NCBI GenBank assembly: GCA_029298735.1
Contig: JANSLP010000192.1
Coordinates: 1 to 60,563, forward strand
Length of the DNA stretch: 60,563 nt
Source: Ophiostoma sp. CBS 140.51
Lineage: Eukaryota > Ascomycota > Sordariomycetes > Ophiostomatales > Ophiostomataceae
Direction: 5' to 3'
How positions within the stretch are numbered: position 1 is the stretch's first letter; each line of letters opens with the position of its first letter. The notes beneath the pieces are model-generated. The model saw only the letters and a list, made by a program, of their open reading frames with translations, had not been told where the DNA came from and did no database searches. The translations under genes were made by a program, and so were the position numbers. This document shows, piece by piece, positions 32,881 to 43,117 of this stretch.

Positions 32881-35050
32881 CGCTACCCCGCGGATGCCCT
32901 GTAACGCAGGTCTTTGCGCCATGTCGCATTCAATGAAGCCGCCAACTCAGCAGCACCACCACCTTCTTGAATTCAGTTCAGCCACCATCTTTATTTTCTC
33001 CCCGCAGAACGCCTTTTCCGCTTTCCATGTTCATCACCGTGCATGTCTGTTATGCCTGTTTATTCATATCCCGAGAGGTTGAGCTCTGGTTCGAGCTCTG
33101 GCCAATAAGAGCAACAACAAAAGCTCCAGCTACCAGGGAACAGAGCTTGTGGATGACCTTTTGTTGACAGGTCTTTTCTTGTCGGCTGATAGCTGTTGGA
33201 CTCGGTAATTCTTCTTTCTATTTCATTATTAGTCGGCACGTGAGTCGGCACAAAAGCGAGGTCGGCGCCGGGAGGGCTTCTCGTAGTGGCAGGTGTATGA
33301 TTTGAGTTTGACGGTAAATTCAACGGTAAAATAAAATAATACCACGCCAAAAAAGACGATAAAAAGAACGAGCCAAGACAACAAAAAACCCACGATGCAA
33401 CTAGTCAAATAGAAAAGAAAGAAAGAAAAGGATCTGGTCCCCTGTCTCATCGACGAGGGAGTGACAATCGAGTGACTTGCTCCGCGAATTTTCCTCGGTC
33501 CATGTGTTTGGTCCCTTTGAGACATACTGTGTAATTTGGGGGCGGGGGAGAGGATGGAGCAAAGGTCACCAGATGATCCCTGTTATTGGAGAAAGAACTG
33601 GAGAGATGGGGTCCGGGGACGAGAGAGAACGTTATGTTCGCAAGATGGGCAAATGGCGAGGCCGTTGGTTGAAGTCGTCGCCCGTTTGCTTCTGCTTTTG
33701 GTGGCCAAAAATGTGCCTTTTTATTAATGACACTTTGCTTTCTGCCATTCTTTCACACAACGTCCACGACGTAATTCATTATCATGGTGCATACAGTTCT
33801 CCTCACAAAATAGGGGCGGATGTTCAATCTCCACCCTTGGGGGGACAAAATGACCTCGACGCACGATAGACTCGTTTCTCTTTTGGTCAAGGATCGTCGT
33901 CCTCTTTCTTGTGGGTTTGGTACGCGTGCGGCACCGCGCACCTTTTTTTGTCTTTCGTTCGCTTCCCTTCTGTTGGTCCCCACCGAAAGCCACCGTCCCA
34001 TTTCCCACATGCCGCGCCGGTTTTTTTGGTCCGTTCGTTTGCTTTCTTCTTTCTTTTGCGCTCTGCCGCCACTAGCCACCCGTGCCCGCTTTGTGCCCTC
34101 TTTTTCGTTGCTTTTTTGTTGTCCGTTTGGGATCATCGCATCCTCGTGTCGTTTCCTGGCACCACCACACACACTCGCATACACACACCCCTGCTTTCTT
34201 TCTCCTTCTCCTCATCTCTCCGCCCTTCCCCTCACCCCGCCGTGTTATTTTCTTACCTCCGTTGGCTCCTTTTCTGTCGTGACGTCTCTTCGTATCTTTC
34301 ATGTATCTCAATCTGTGGGAAGAGAAAGGCTTGACTCGTTCTGTTGGACACGAAAAGTTGGTAAGACGTGTGACTGCAGGGCCAAGCCAAGACCCTTCCC
34401 GGTCATTATGGTCATATCTTTTGAAGACTGTAAAGTAATAGAGCGTCGTAAATGGTCAATAGAAAGAAAAAGACCCCTGGGGATAGAGAGCTCGACCGTC
34501 AAGGCACCCCATCCATCCCGCTGGAGACCTACCGACGATCGCTCTACAAACAAGAATGAATTTTTTTTTGCGCGCAGTCTCTCTCCCTCCCTCTTCTTAA
34601 ATAAAGAGACGGCTGCACCCCGATCTCTTCTGATCTGATCGTCTCTTCCCCTCCTCTCCTCTCTTTCTTGTTACTTTTTCTTTCTCTCCTTATCAGTCTC
34701 TTGAGAGATAAGAAGACTTCATCGTGAGGATCTTCATCTTCATCTTGTTTTCTTTTTTCTTCTTTTTATCTCCTCGCCCTATCCTCCCACTTTCCCCTTT
34801 GCTTGGAGAAAGCTTGGCCTTACTACTGTGTGCACTGTTTCGAGTCACCGTCGTTGACGTCAAGCTTTTTGGGAATATTGGCACCAATCACTTACACCCA
34901 AACTGGCCTAGGCGAAAAGCAACCTAAGTGCCCAACAAATGCAACTTCCCAAAGAGGAATCTTCTTCTTTCCATCAACTACGGCCTTATTTACGCATTTG
35001 CGACATCCTGTTTCTACTGAGTACGAATCTCATTTTCGAAATCCGTCACT

Positions 35051-36649
35051 ATGGCCGACATGGATAAGACCGGCGAACAGCAGCACGCTGAGTTCACCGA
35101 CCTGCCGCCCCACCATGGCATGTCCACGGGCCAGTACGTTGCCTCGCGCTTCACGTCGCTGAAGCCCGTCATGGCCCACGCCCCCAACCCGATTCGCATC
35201 ATCACTTCGCTCAACCGCCGCCAGTGGGCCTTCTTCTCTGTCGCCTTCATCGCCTGGACCTGGGATGCCTTTGACTTCTTCACCGTGTCGCTGACCGTCG
35301 GCGACCTCGCCGAGACCTTTAACAAGACCAACACCCAGATCACCTGGGGCATTACCCTCGTGCTCATGTTCCGGTCCGTCGGCTCAATCCTGTTTGGTAT
35401 CGCCGCCGATCGTTACGGTCGCAAGTGGCCGTTTGTTGTCAACAACCTGCTCTTCATTGTCCTCGAGCTCGGCACGGGCTTCTGCCAGACCTACCAGCAG
35501 TTCCTGGCCTGCCGTGCCCTCTTTGGTGTCGCCATGGGTGGTCTGTACGGAAATGCAGCAGCCACGGCCCTTGAGGATCTTCCTGAGGAGGCTCGTGGTC
35601 TTATGAGCGGTATCCTGCAGCAAGGCTACGCTTTTGGCTACCTGCTCGCCACTGCTTTTGCCCGTGGTCTCGTCAACTCGACCTCGCACGGCTGGCGCCC
35701 GCTGTTCTGGTTTGGGGCTGGCCCGCCGGTTCTCATCATTGCCTTCCGCTTGATGCTCCCCGAGACCGACACCTACCAGGAGCACGATGCCGTTCGCAAG
35801 GCTGCCCGCGTCCACGGTGACACTGCTCCGCCCAGCGCCACCAAGACCTTTTTGCGCGAGGGCAAGGTTGCTCTGCGCCGCCACTGGAAGCTTCTGACCT
35901 ACCTGGTCCTACTCATGGCTGGCTTCAACTTCATGTCCCACGGCTCTCAGGACTTGTACCCGACCATGCTTTCCAACCAATTCAAGTTTTCTGCCAACGC
36001 GGTCACCGTTACGCAGGTTGTCGCCAACCTGGGTGCTATGCTCGGTGGTACCATTGTCGGCTACTGCTCGCAGATCTTTGGTCGTCGTATCACCATCATC
36101 GTCATGTGCGTCATTGGTGGTGCCCTGCTGTACCCCTACACTTTCGTCACCAACAAGGGCGTCATCGCTGCCGCCTTCTTCCAGCAGTTCTGCGTCCAGG
36201 GTGCCTGGGGTGTTATTCCCATTCACCTTATGGAACTCAGTCCCGGTGCCTTCCGTACCTTTGTCGTCGGTACTGCCTACCAGCTCGGTAACCTTGTCTC
36301 GTCGGCTTCGTCCACCATTGAGAGCACCATCGGCGAGCGCTTCCCGCTACCGCCTCTCGCGAACGGCACCAAGCGCTACGAGTACGGCAAGGTCATTTGC
36401 ATCTTCATGGGCTGCGTGTACGCCTATGTCATTATCCTGACCTTCATTGGCCCCGAGCACCTGCGCCGCAAGTTCGACGTCGCCCACGATGCCGACCTGC
36501 GCGCTGTTGCCGGCGACGAGACCATTGTCGAGGCCATGCACCGCCGTGAGCGCATGGGCATGGGCCTTAGCAACGAGGACCTGGAGGATGCTGCTGCCGT
36601 GCACCGCGACGAGGAGCGCGAGAAGGCCACGACCACGCGCCATGCTTGA
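35051..36649 (+). CDS. JEN1: JEN-type monocarboxylate/H+ symporter (MFS)
   Basis: A plasma-membrane major facilitator of the JEN family, which imports lactate, pyruvate, acetate or dicarboxylates with protons. Intron-free, 532 aa, starting at the ATG at 35051. The family signature NxxSHxSQDxxxT is complete from N293 (NFMSHGSQDLYPT). Twelve hydrophobic segments are recognisable, with the MFS loop FGIAADRYGRKW between helices 2 and 3 and a repeat-like YCSQIFGRR in the second half. Both termini are hydrophilic, and the C-terminus is Glu/Arg-rich. Codon use is strongly biased to C-ending codons, suggesting high expression. In other fungi JEN genes are glucose-repressed and induced by carboxylates; I did not confirm repressor sites. 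JEN1- and JEN2-type paralogues cannot be separated by eye, so the symbol denotes the family. Confidence 0.92.
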   Translation: MADMDKTGEQQHAEFTDLPPHHGMSTGQYVASRFTSLKPVMAHAPNPIRIITSLNRRQWAFFSVAFIAWTWDAFDFFTVSLTVGDLAETFNKTNTQITWGITLVLMFRSVGSILFGIAADRYGRKWPFVVNNLLFIVLELGTGFCQTYQQFLACRALFGVAMGGLYGNAAATALEDLPEEARGLMSGILQQGYAFGYLLATAFARGLVNSTSHGWRPLFWFGAGPPVLIIAFRLMLPETDTYQEHDAVRKAARVHGDTAPPSATKTFLREGKVALRRHWKLLTYLVLLMAGFNFMSHGSQDLYPTMLSNQFKFSANAVTVTQVVANLGAMLGGTIVGYCSQIFGRRITIIVMCVIGGALLYPYTFVTNKGVIAAAFFQQFCVQGAWGVIPIHLMELSPGAFRTFVVGTAYQLGNLVSSASSTIESTIGERFPLPPLANGTKRYEYGKVICIFMGCVYAYVIILTFIGPEHLRRKFDVAHDADLRAVAGDETIVEAMHRRERMGMGLSNEDLEDAAAVHRDEEREKATTTRHA

Positions 36650-39600
36650 AGGGTGAATAAGAGAAGAGTTGGATGCCGGTGTATGATTGACTCAGAATGA
36701 TGTACATGACGAGCGCCGTGGGTGTTACGACTGATCCCGGTTGCTGAATTTATTGATCGAACAAATTGAAACAATTGCTGTTCTGTACTTGTTTTCTCTA
36801 GCTTTTGTGACCATGCTTCGTTATTGAATGCCGTAATTCCATGAAAGGATGTGTCAATACGTCACCTCGTCGCGAACTCCGTAGTGTCATGGGTTTTTTT
36901 TTTTAGCAATGATCACGATCGTCGATGCAGTCTGTCGTTGCCCTTGTCGTTCTTGTCGCCCTTGTCGTCGAAGATGGGTCCTTTGGACAGTCTTGCGGAT
37001 GGGTCCTCCTGGCGGCAGCCATACTCAAAGTAGCAAGATGTAGTCTCGATTCTTCCCAGAAAATGGAGATGACAGGCTGCCCGGAAGCACCAGAGAAATA
37101 ACCCGCTCTGGAGGTGCGTTGTGACCCACTTTCATGCCTCGAGACGAGAGCGAGACAAAACGACAGGAAACGGCAAACGGTCGAATGCATTCGCGCACGT
37201 CGTTCTCCGTAGGAAGGGAAGGCCGCTCGCCAGAAGGAGAGGGGGGCAAAGACAAGCCAAGACTGAACGAGCGACCGCCTTTTGCCCACAATTTCCCACA
37301 ATTTCGAGGCGAATTTGACCCCTTGCCCAACGAGAAACTCAAGAGTTTGAGATGCCAAAGAGGGTCCTTCAGGGCCAAGTGGCGCCCTTCTGGTTAGCGT
37401 AATCTGGGGAATGTGGGTTCTGGCTTGGGCCTTGGGCACGAGGGTTTGCGAGTCAAGAATTGGTAATCTTCAATTGACAAAATTGGCGATAGAATGTCAA
37501 AGTAAATAAACGAAGAACAGCAAGCTGCCAAAATTGTCACGAACCACGAAATCAAACTTCACATGCGAATTGACAGCAGGTGCGACCGTCGCAAGAGAGC
37601 CTAAAAAGAACGGTGAGCAGGAAGGAAGGATGAACGCAGGCTGACGCACTCACGACAAAGGGGCGCGGTGGTGTGTGTGGAAGGGTGAGAAACAGTATGG
37701 TCCACTTTAATACAACGCTAGAGTCATTTCTGGCCAATGAAAACGTCTGTTTACCCCGCATTTGCAAGTGGGAAGCTGCGTCCAGTCCTTGTCTCGCGCA
37801 ATTCTCCCAGCGCTGTGTTGTTGTTGTCACCTGTTTGCCACACAAAATAGCACCGACACGCGAGGATTAGTGGAAAATGGGGCCTGCGAAATACGGAGCG
37901 GAGACAACGGAGGCACCTAACGAATCCCAAAATCTGGGGGAAAGAGCGCGTAGCATGTAATTGTACCCACTTTCCGTCCCAGAAATAGCGCCGATATAGT
38001 GAACGAAGCACCACGTCTGGGGTAAGAGGCATGGGTATTGGGTACGGCTGGGTGCTCTTTTGACGGAAAAGCTGGGGACATTGAAACTTGGTGATTGTCA
38101 TACAAAGCAGAAAGTACATTTGCATCTTGACAATGTACTTTGTTCGCAATGGGCACTGCTCTGTCGCCAACAGACTCGCCGGCGGCCTCGCTGACGACCC
38201 ATTGTGACTTCGCTGTAACATGCCCAACAGAGTCACTCTTGCCAATCCACCACCTTATCGTAATTTTGTGAGCCTGTGAGACACCAGAAGTCGACAAAAT
38301 ACGCAGCAGAGTAGCAGGGAGTACAGACTCTATTTGTGGGCGGCGCGCCAACCTGGGGTATTGTCAGTTTGTGCACTGCGCCCCCCTTTTACCCCAGGTG
38401 CCCAGGCCTCTTGTGTCGTCACTCTCGCTCTTTCCCCGTTCCGTTTGAATGTGATTTTTGTGTCCTCTGCGTTTGCGCCTTCCCCCACGAAAGCAATTCA
38501 AAGCAATCAGCCCAGAACGCCCCCTGCGCACATGACCTGTTTCCCCTCTGTGGTCGCCTACTGATGACGAACGAGTGCCTCTGTAGGCAGGAACGATAGA
38601 TAATTTTGCCCATTGGACATAGTGCGGCATCCAATTTTCAGAGTGCATTCCGTACACAACTGGCAGGGGCAACCGCCCAAACAGACCGTGGTGTCCTGCT
38701 GATTCGAATGATGCCCCTGGTGCCTTCGCCGCCACCCAACAACGACAGGAAAGAGCGTTTGAAAAGTCACTTAAGGCAAAATACACGTCCAGCACCACCT
38801 AACATAGCCTCTTTCGACGACAATAGAAGAGAAGAGACACTGCGATCAAGTAAAAGTGGATTAATAAAACAAGAACAAGTGACAAGTGACCTCATCCAAC
38901 AAGGAAAGGACCAACCCAAGGGGGCGATGGTCAGACCAGCGCCTGTCCTTGACGAGCGAGATGTGAGAAAGGGAGGGCGGGCGTGATCACTCAATGGCTG
39001 GAGATGGATGAAGGGTGTGCGCGGGACTGCCTTTGGCCGCTTGGTACGTCGTTCTTGCCCTCGCCGCCCATCTCCCCTCGTTTCTGAGTCGTTCTTTCGC
39101 CAGCCTGGGCTGACTGACGACTGGTTCGCCGTCGCTGGCACGCAGCGTCGTCTGGGGGCCGCTCTTTCCTTTCTGGGGATCCGATGCACACACACGCAAC
39201 CCTCAGATGGCCTGTCCCATTGTTTCCATCTGCCCATCTCGTCCCATCCCCCTCTTTTGTGCGCTCCCCTCCTGATCGGTTCCTGATTCCCTCGCCCTCT
39301 CCCTTTATTAATCCCTCCATCGCCCTCTTCCCGTTCCTGCCACACCTCTCCTTCCCATCCCCCCTCCTTCTTTTCATCATCTTCTTACCATTTTCATCAT
39401 CCTTCCAACCAGATCGTCTCTTCCGAGCCGCATTTCCATCAAATACGACCACATACTCGCAAACAAAACCAGTTTATCGTCACAAGAGTCTCTTTTCACA
39501 GGTACGTTCATCTCAAATCGGTGATAAGCGTTGCCAGGCATCAATCATCAATCGATCTCTCAACCAAGACAACATTTATCAAAGCCTTGCGATTTTTATC

Positions 39601-39701
39601 ACGGTCAGATTATTAACATTGTTCTTTTGTGCTCATCAACAGAACTCTTCGTTTTCTCTATCAAACTTATCAATCTCCACTCCACTCCACAAACCTTCGT
39701 C
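36650..39701. other. intergenic: JEN 3' flank and 109-aa gene leader
   Basis: This 3.05-kb gap separates two plus-strand genes. Frames here are short, lack motifs and are chance translations. From 39240 to 39430 the sense strand is pyrimidine-rich. A probable 5' UTR intron lies at 39502-39642. Confidence 0.55.
39502..39642 (+). other. probable 5' UTR intron
   Basis: The donor GTACGT follows TCACAG. An ATTAAC branch-like site lies about 30 nt before the acceptor CATCAACAG. The 141-nt interval ends 59 nt before the ATG of the 109-aa protein gene. Leader introns are common in highly expressed fungal genes. There is no transcript evidence. Confidence 0.5.
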
Positions 39702-40031
39702 ATGCCCGTCCGCATCCCCGCTGCTCAGGCCACCGAGGTCTTGTCCTTCGGCGTCGCTGGTGTCGGTGCTTTTGCCCCGATCTATATGATGCTTGCTCCC
39801 GGTGCCGAGGAGACCATGGCCCGCCACACTACACGCTGGGCACCCCGGTGGGAGCATGTCGCTCAGCGCTACATCTCGCCGCCCATGCAGTACGCTGTCC
39901 GCACCCACGTCACGCCGCCTGTTGAGCGCAACATGCAGCGCATGGACAAGGCCACCAACCACCACATGACACGGGCCGCGCAGAGTGTTGACCGCCGCAT
40001 CCGCAACGGCATCCAGCGCGTGCAGAAGTAG
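39702..40031 (+). CDS. small protein of unknown function, one membrane segment
   Basis: A 109-aa frame starting at the ATG at 39702 (MPVRIPAAQATEVLSF). I do not recognise the family. Residues 11-35 form a hydrophobic segment (FGVAGVGAFAPIYMMLAP) that could be a membrane anchor or mitochondrial insertion helix. The rest is basic and His/Arg/Met-rich, with a likely amphipathic helix near the end (SVDRRIRNGIQRVQK). It has no cysteine. Support for a real gene comes from biased C-ending codons, a pyrimidine-rich leader, a credible 5' UTR intron and a clean ATG after TTCGTC. An upstream in-frame extension is possible but lacks this context. It could be a small mitochondrial or ER protein (inference). 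Confidence 0.65.
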   Translation: MPVRIPAAQATEVLSFGVAGVGAFAPIYMMLAPGAEETMARHTTRWAPRWEHVAQRYISPPMQYAVRTHVTPPVERNMQRMDKATNHHMTRAAQSVDRRIRNGIQRVQK

Positions 40032-41355
40032 ACGACACACTGTCTCTTCTCTCTTTTCTTTTTCTCTACCTCATTTTTTTCTCTGCACATACCTTTCTCT
40101 TGCATATAGTACTATAGTACTGGGTTCAGGATGGTTGCATGAAACTGAGGACATGATTTTTGATATGATGGTTTAGGATTCTCACGTTGTTTTCAGATGT
40201 CTTTGCATGGTTTCTCCTTTTATTTGCGTCTACTTGTTTTCTTTTGTATCTTTCAGCATACGCTCCTGATGGCAGTGATGGAATGCAGACATCAGTGGTC
40301 TCATAGTCGACCTGCCTGCATTCGGATCCCCATCAACATTTCTCGTTATGCTAAGAGCCTGTCCATTGCAGGCAGTGTCTTCTTAAATAGCAAACGAAAT
40401 AAACACAATAGCCCAACAATATTGTCTTACATCTGTCTATACCAGTGATAACTTACTACTGCAATTTCGATACACGATTAATCTACTTCAGCACCGTAGA
40501 TGAAAATACTGACTCACGAACTTGACGGCAATGTTTATCGCAGTCGCGATTAATGGTAATCGTCTTGTGGCAACTTTTAAGTATAACCAAAATTGATAAA
40601 TGGTCTCCAATATCATCGATTTCATCGCTTTTGTCAATTCAATCGACCTACATTCATTATTTTGACATGTCAATTTTCCTTTCTCAACAGACGCACAAAA
40701 AATCTCGCAAATGAGGGGGAATTACCATTAATTGTGTGTGCATGTGCTGAAATGCTGGGCAGAGGAGAAAGAACAGACGGGTGGGTACGAGGGGGTGCGG
40801 AGCGTGCGGAGCGTACGGATGGCAGGAAGACACTCGCACACATAACCTCGACCGGCTCAAATATAATATGGCGCTTTGTTGCCATCAATGAAAGAAGTGT
40901 CTCACCTTACAGTACTTTTTTTCCACCAAAGAGAGCACCATCGTGACTAGTCACGTTAACATAAGCTCTGGCCGGATAAGATAACAAGCCAGGGATTTGT
41001 TTACTCGGTATTTCAGTCTTCATTTGAAACGCAAATAAAGTTGTGGCAATAATTCTGCCCAACATCGTTCTGAGCTCAATGTTGCGGTTATGTTCCTATT
41101 GCTTCACTACGATACTATGATTTTGTTGTAAGTCAAAGTTGAACGAAAACTATATAAAGTACGGGTATAAGGAGTATAAACAAAAATATCGGGATTATTT
41201 AAATAAACGTCTAGTCAAATCTTGTAAAGTATTAGCAATTCTATCCTATCACCCTCTTTTATCCCCATCTGTTCTGTATCTCGTTAATCAACTCTTCTCC
41301 GTCTCTTTTTTTTTCTTTTTAGAAAACTGTAGTATAGAAACATATAATGTCTCCT
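40032..41355. other. convergent AT-rich intergenic region
   Basis: This 1.3-kb interval lies between the 3' ends of the 109-aa gene (plus) and the Dal5-type transporter (minus). It is strongly AT-rich around 40380-40680 and 41100-41330. No gene was recognised. Confidence 0.6.
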
Positions 41356-43117
41356 TTAGTGCGCAAACCGGAAGTCAAGGCGCTTGCTACCTTCGTCCTT
41401 GGTGGTGGCCAGGTAGTTCAGACGTTGTTCCTCAGTCATGGCGCTCCATTTTGCGTCGCGCGACTTGTTGCGCCACACGTAGTAAACCTTGGTCAAGATG
41501 TAAACGCCAATGTTGCCGCACGCAATGGACAGCAGCTGGCGGTTACCACGGCGGTAGAGAGGCGCATCGTCGGCGCGGTAGATGTTGGAGGAAATGACAC
41601 CGCCGGCCTGAACGACCATGTTGTAGCAGGCAGCTGAGACGGTACGAGAGCGCACAGCGTTGGAGTTGCGAGAGTTCCAGCCGACCTGGATCGGATGGGC
41701 ATTGGGATAAGAAAGCAGAAGCGTGGTGAGGGCGAAGATGACCCATTTGTCGGTCTTGGAGGTATCCGCAACGTAGAAGAAGATAAGGAAAGGCAGGGCC
41801 CAAATCTGGCCGACCATGGAAGTGAGAGTGAGCTCGTTCCAAATCTCGGCAAAATAAGTGAGGGCCATCATAGTGATGATATGCAACACCGTGTAGGGGA
41901 TGGTGAGCAAGTTGGTCTGGAAAGTACCGAAACCGAGACCCTTGAGTGACAGAGTAATATACTGAGTCGGGGGAGTCATGGGGATCTGGAACATAAGACC
42001 AATAACGTAGAGTGGCCATAGGTCATAGTCGCACAGACTCTTCCAAAGAGTGCGTGGCGTAATGGGCTGGCGGTTGTGCATGGTGCTCTTGGTGGGATCC
42101 TCGCGAAGGACACGGTTGACGATGATTTTCTCCTCCCTTTCGGTGAACCAACCGTTCTTGCCGCGGAACCAGCTGGCTGTCTGGCAAGGGCCGGGCGGCA
42201 TAAGAACAGCGGACAGCAGGCCAATAACCAAGGTCAGGAGACCCTCGACCAAGAACAACCAGCGCCAGCCCGACTTGTCGGCAACGCCACGCATGTGCAA
42301 CAAACCGTAGGCGAGGATAGCAGACAGAATATCAGCAATGCTCATAGCTGTCCAGAAGAAAGCCAGGCGGATAGACAACTCAAAGTGCTTGTAAAAGTAC
42401 GACAGGTAGAGGATGATGTCGGGAATGAAGCCACCCTGAAGAATACCAAGCAAAGCGCGGGTGACCAAGAAGGACGAGCGGCCGGTAAGCCAGAACTGGC
42501 TGACAGCAACAATAGACCACAGGACCATTTGCAGCGGAATCCACCGATCGGGACCGAGCCACTTGGAGACGAGCTGAGACGGCAGTTCGGCGCACATGAA
42601 CGACAGCTTGAACACGGAGTTACCAAGGTTGTAGTCTGGAGGGAAGTTAGAAAGTGAGAACGTATAGGGAGAAACAAAGCTAATAAGTCTCACCATTTGT
42701 GGTCATGTGTAGATCGGTCAAGAAGTTGTCGGTCAGAGCCTGGACCAGGTTGGAACGATCTAGCTCCAGGGACATGAACATGACGCAAGCCCACACCATG
42801 ATACGGAAGTCGATCTTGCGGATCAGGGTGTTCTCCTCCCGCCAGGTCCAGCGGAAGAGCGAATCGAAGCGGTGAACGTTCTCCCAGTTGGAGGGCGGGT
42901 GGTACTTCTCGGCCGAATCAGCATCGTCAAAGACACTGGGCTGAGTGGCGATGGCATCTGGATCGTAGGCGCCGCGCTTCTGCCACCAGAACTGTTTTTG
43001 CTGGACAGGCAGACCGAGCTCGGGGACGTTGCTACGCTGAGCAGTGGAGACATCGGAGTCGGATAACGACACGACAGTCGCAAGAGCCGACTTGTCTTTG
43101 GCGAGGACGGTCGCCAT
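41356..43117 (-). CDS. Dal5/ACS-family MFS transporter (anion:cation symporter)
   Basis: A plasma-membrane permease of the anion:cation symporter family, which includes yeast Dal5 (allantoate), Tna1 (nicotinate), Soa1 (sulfonates) and Aspergillus AstA (alternative sulfate transporter). Two exons, 43117-42694 and 42635-41356, give 567 aa. The intron is 58 nt with a GTGAGA donor and TTCCCTCCAG acceptor, and rejoins as TTNDYNLGNSVFK. The hydrophilic N-terminus of about 100 residues is followed by KIDFRIMVW and the charged first helix with LELDRSNL, both typical of the family. A second-half signature is QIPMTPPTQYITLSLKGLG. The sequence best resembles fungal relatives often named alternative sulfate or sulfonate transporters, but substrate assignment is weak. 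It is divergent from the TauD-like dioxygenase 4.6 kb away. Basic residues at the C-terminus are cytosolic. Confidence 0.87.

Larger units (their letters stand above)
22126..35050. other. 12.9-kb interval without a recognisable gene
   Basis: This lies between the divergent Zn2Cys6 regulator and JEN-type permease. The longest frames (26243-26998, 26361-27038 and 33820-34638, all plus) overlap each other or opposite frames, have no domain motif and read like chance translations. From 22200 to 23530 the plus strand is purine-rich, matching a pyrimidine-rich leader for the regulator. From 33900 to 34800 it is pyrimidine-rich, matching a leader for the permease. Simple repeats occur at 23387-23414, 27761-27819, 28265-28302 and 32854-32880. 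No transposase, LTR pair, 5S rRNA or tRNA was seen. Long 5' UTRs or noncoding RNAs are possible. Confidence 0.55.

Noticed and set aside
33820..34638. A 272-codon plus-strand frame upstream of the JEN-type permease
   Set aside because: It covers a pyrimidine-rich leader; the Phe/Ser/Leu-rich translation reflects C/T skew rather than a protein.
22126..35050. The gene-free interval as a RIP-mutated transposon block
   Set aside because: Base composition is not uniformly AT-rich, no stop-riddled transposase or reverse-transcriptase remnant was recognised, and no long terminal repeats were found by eye.
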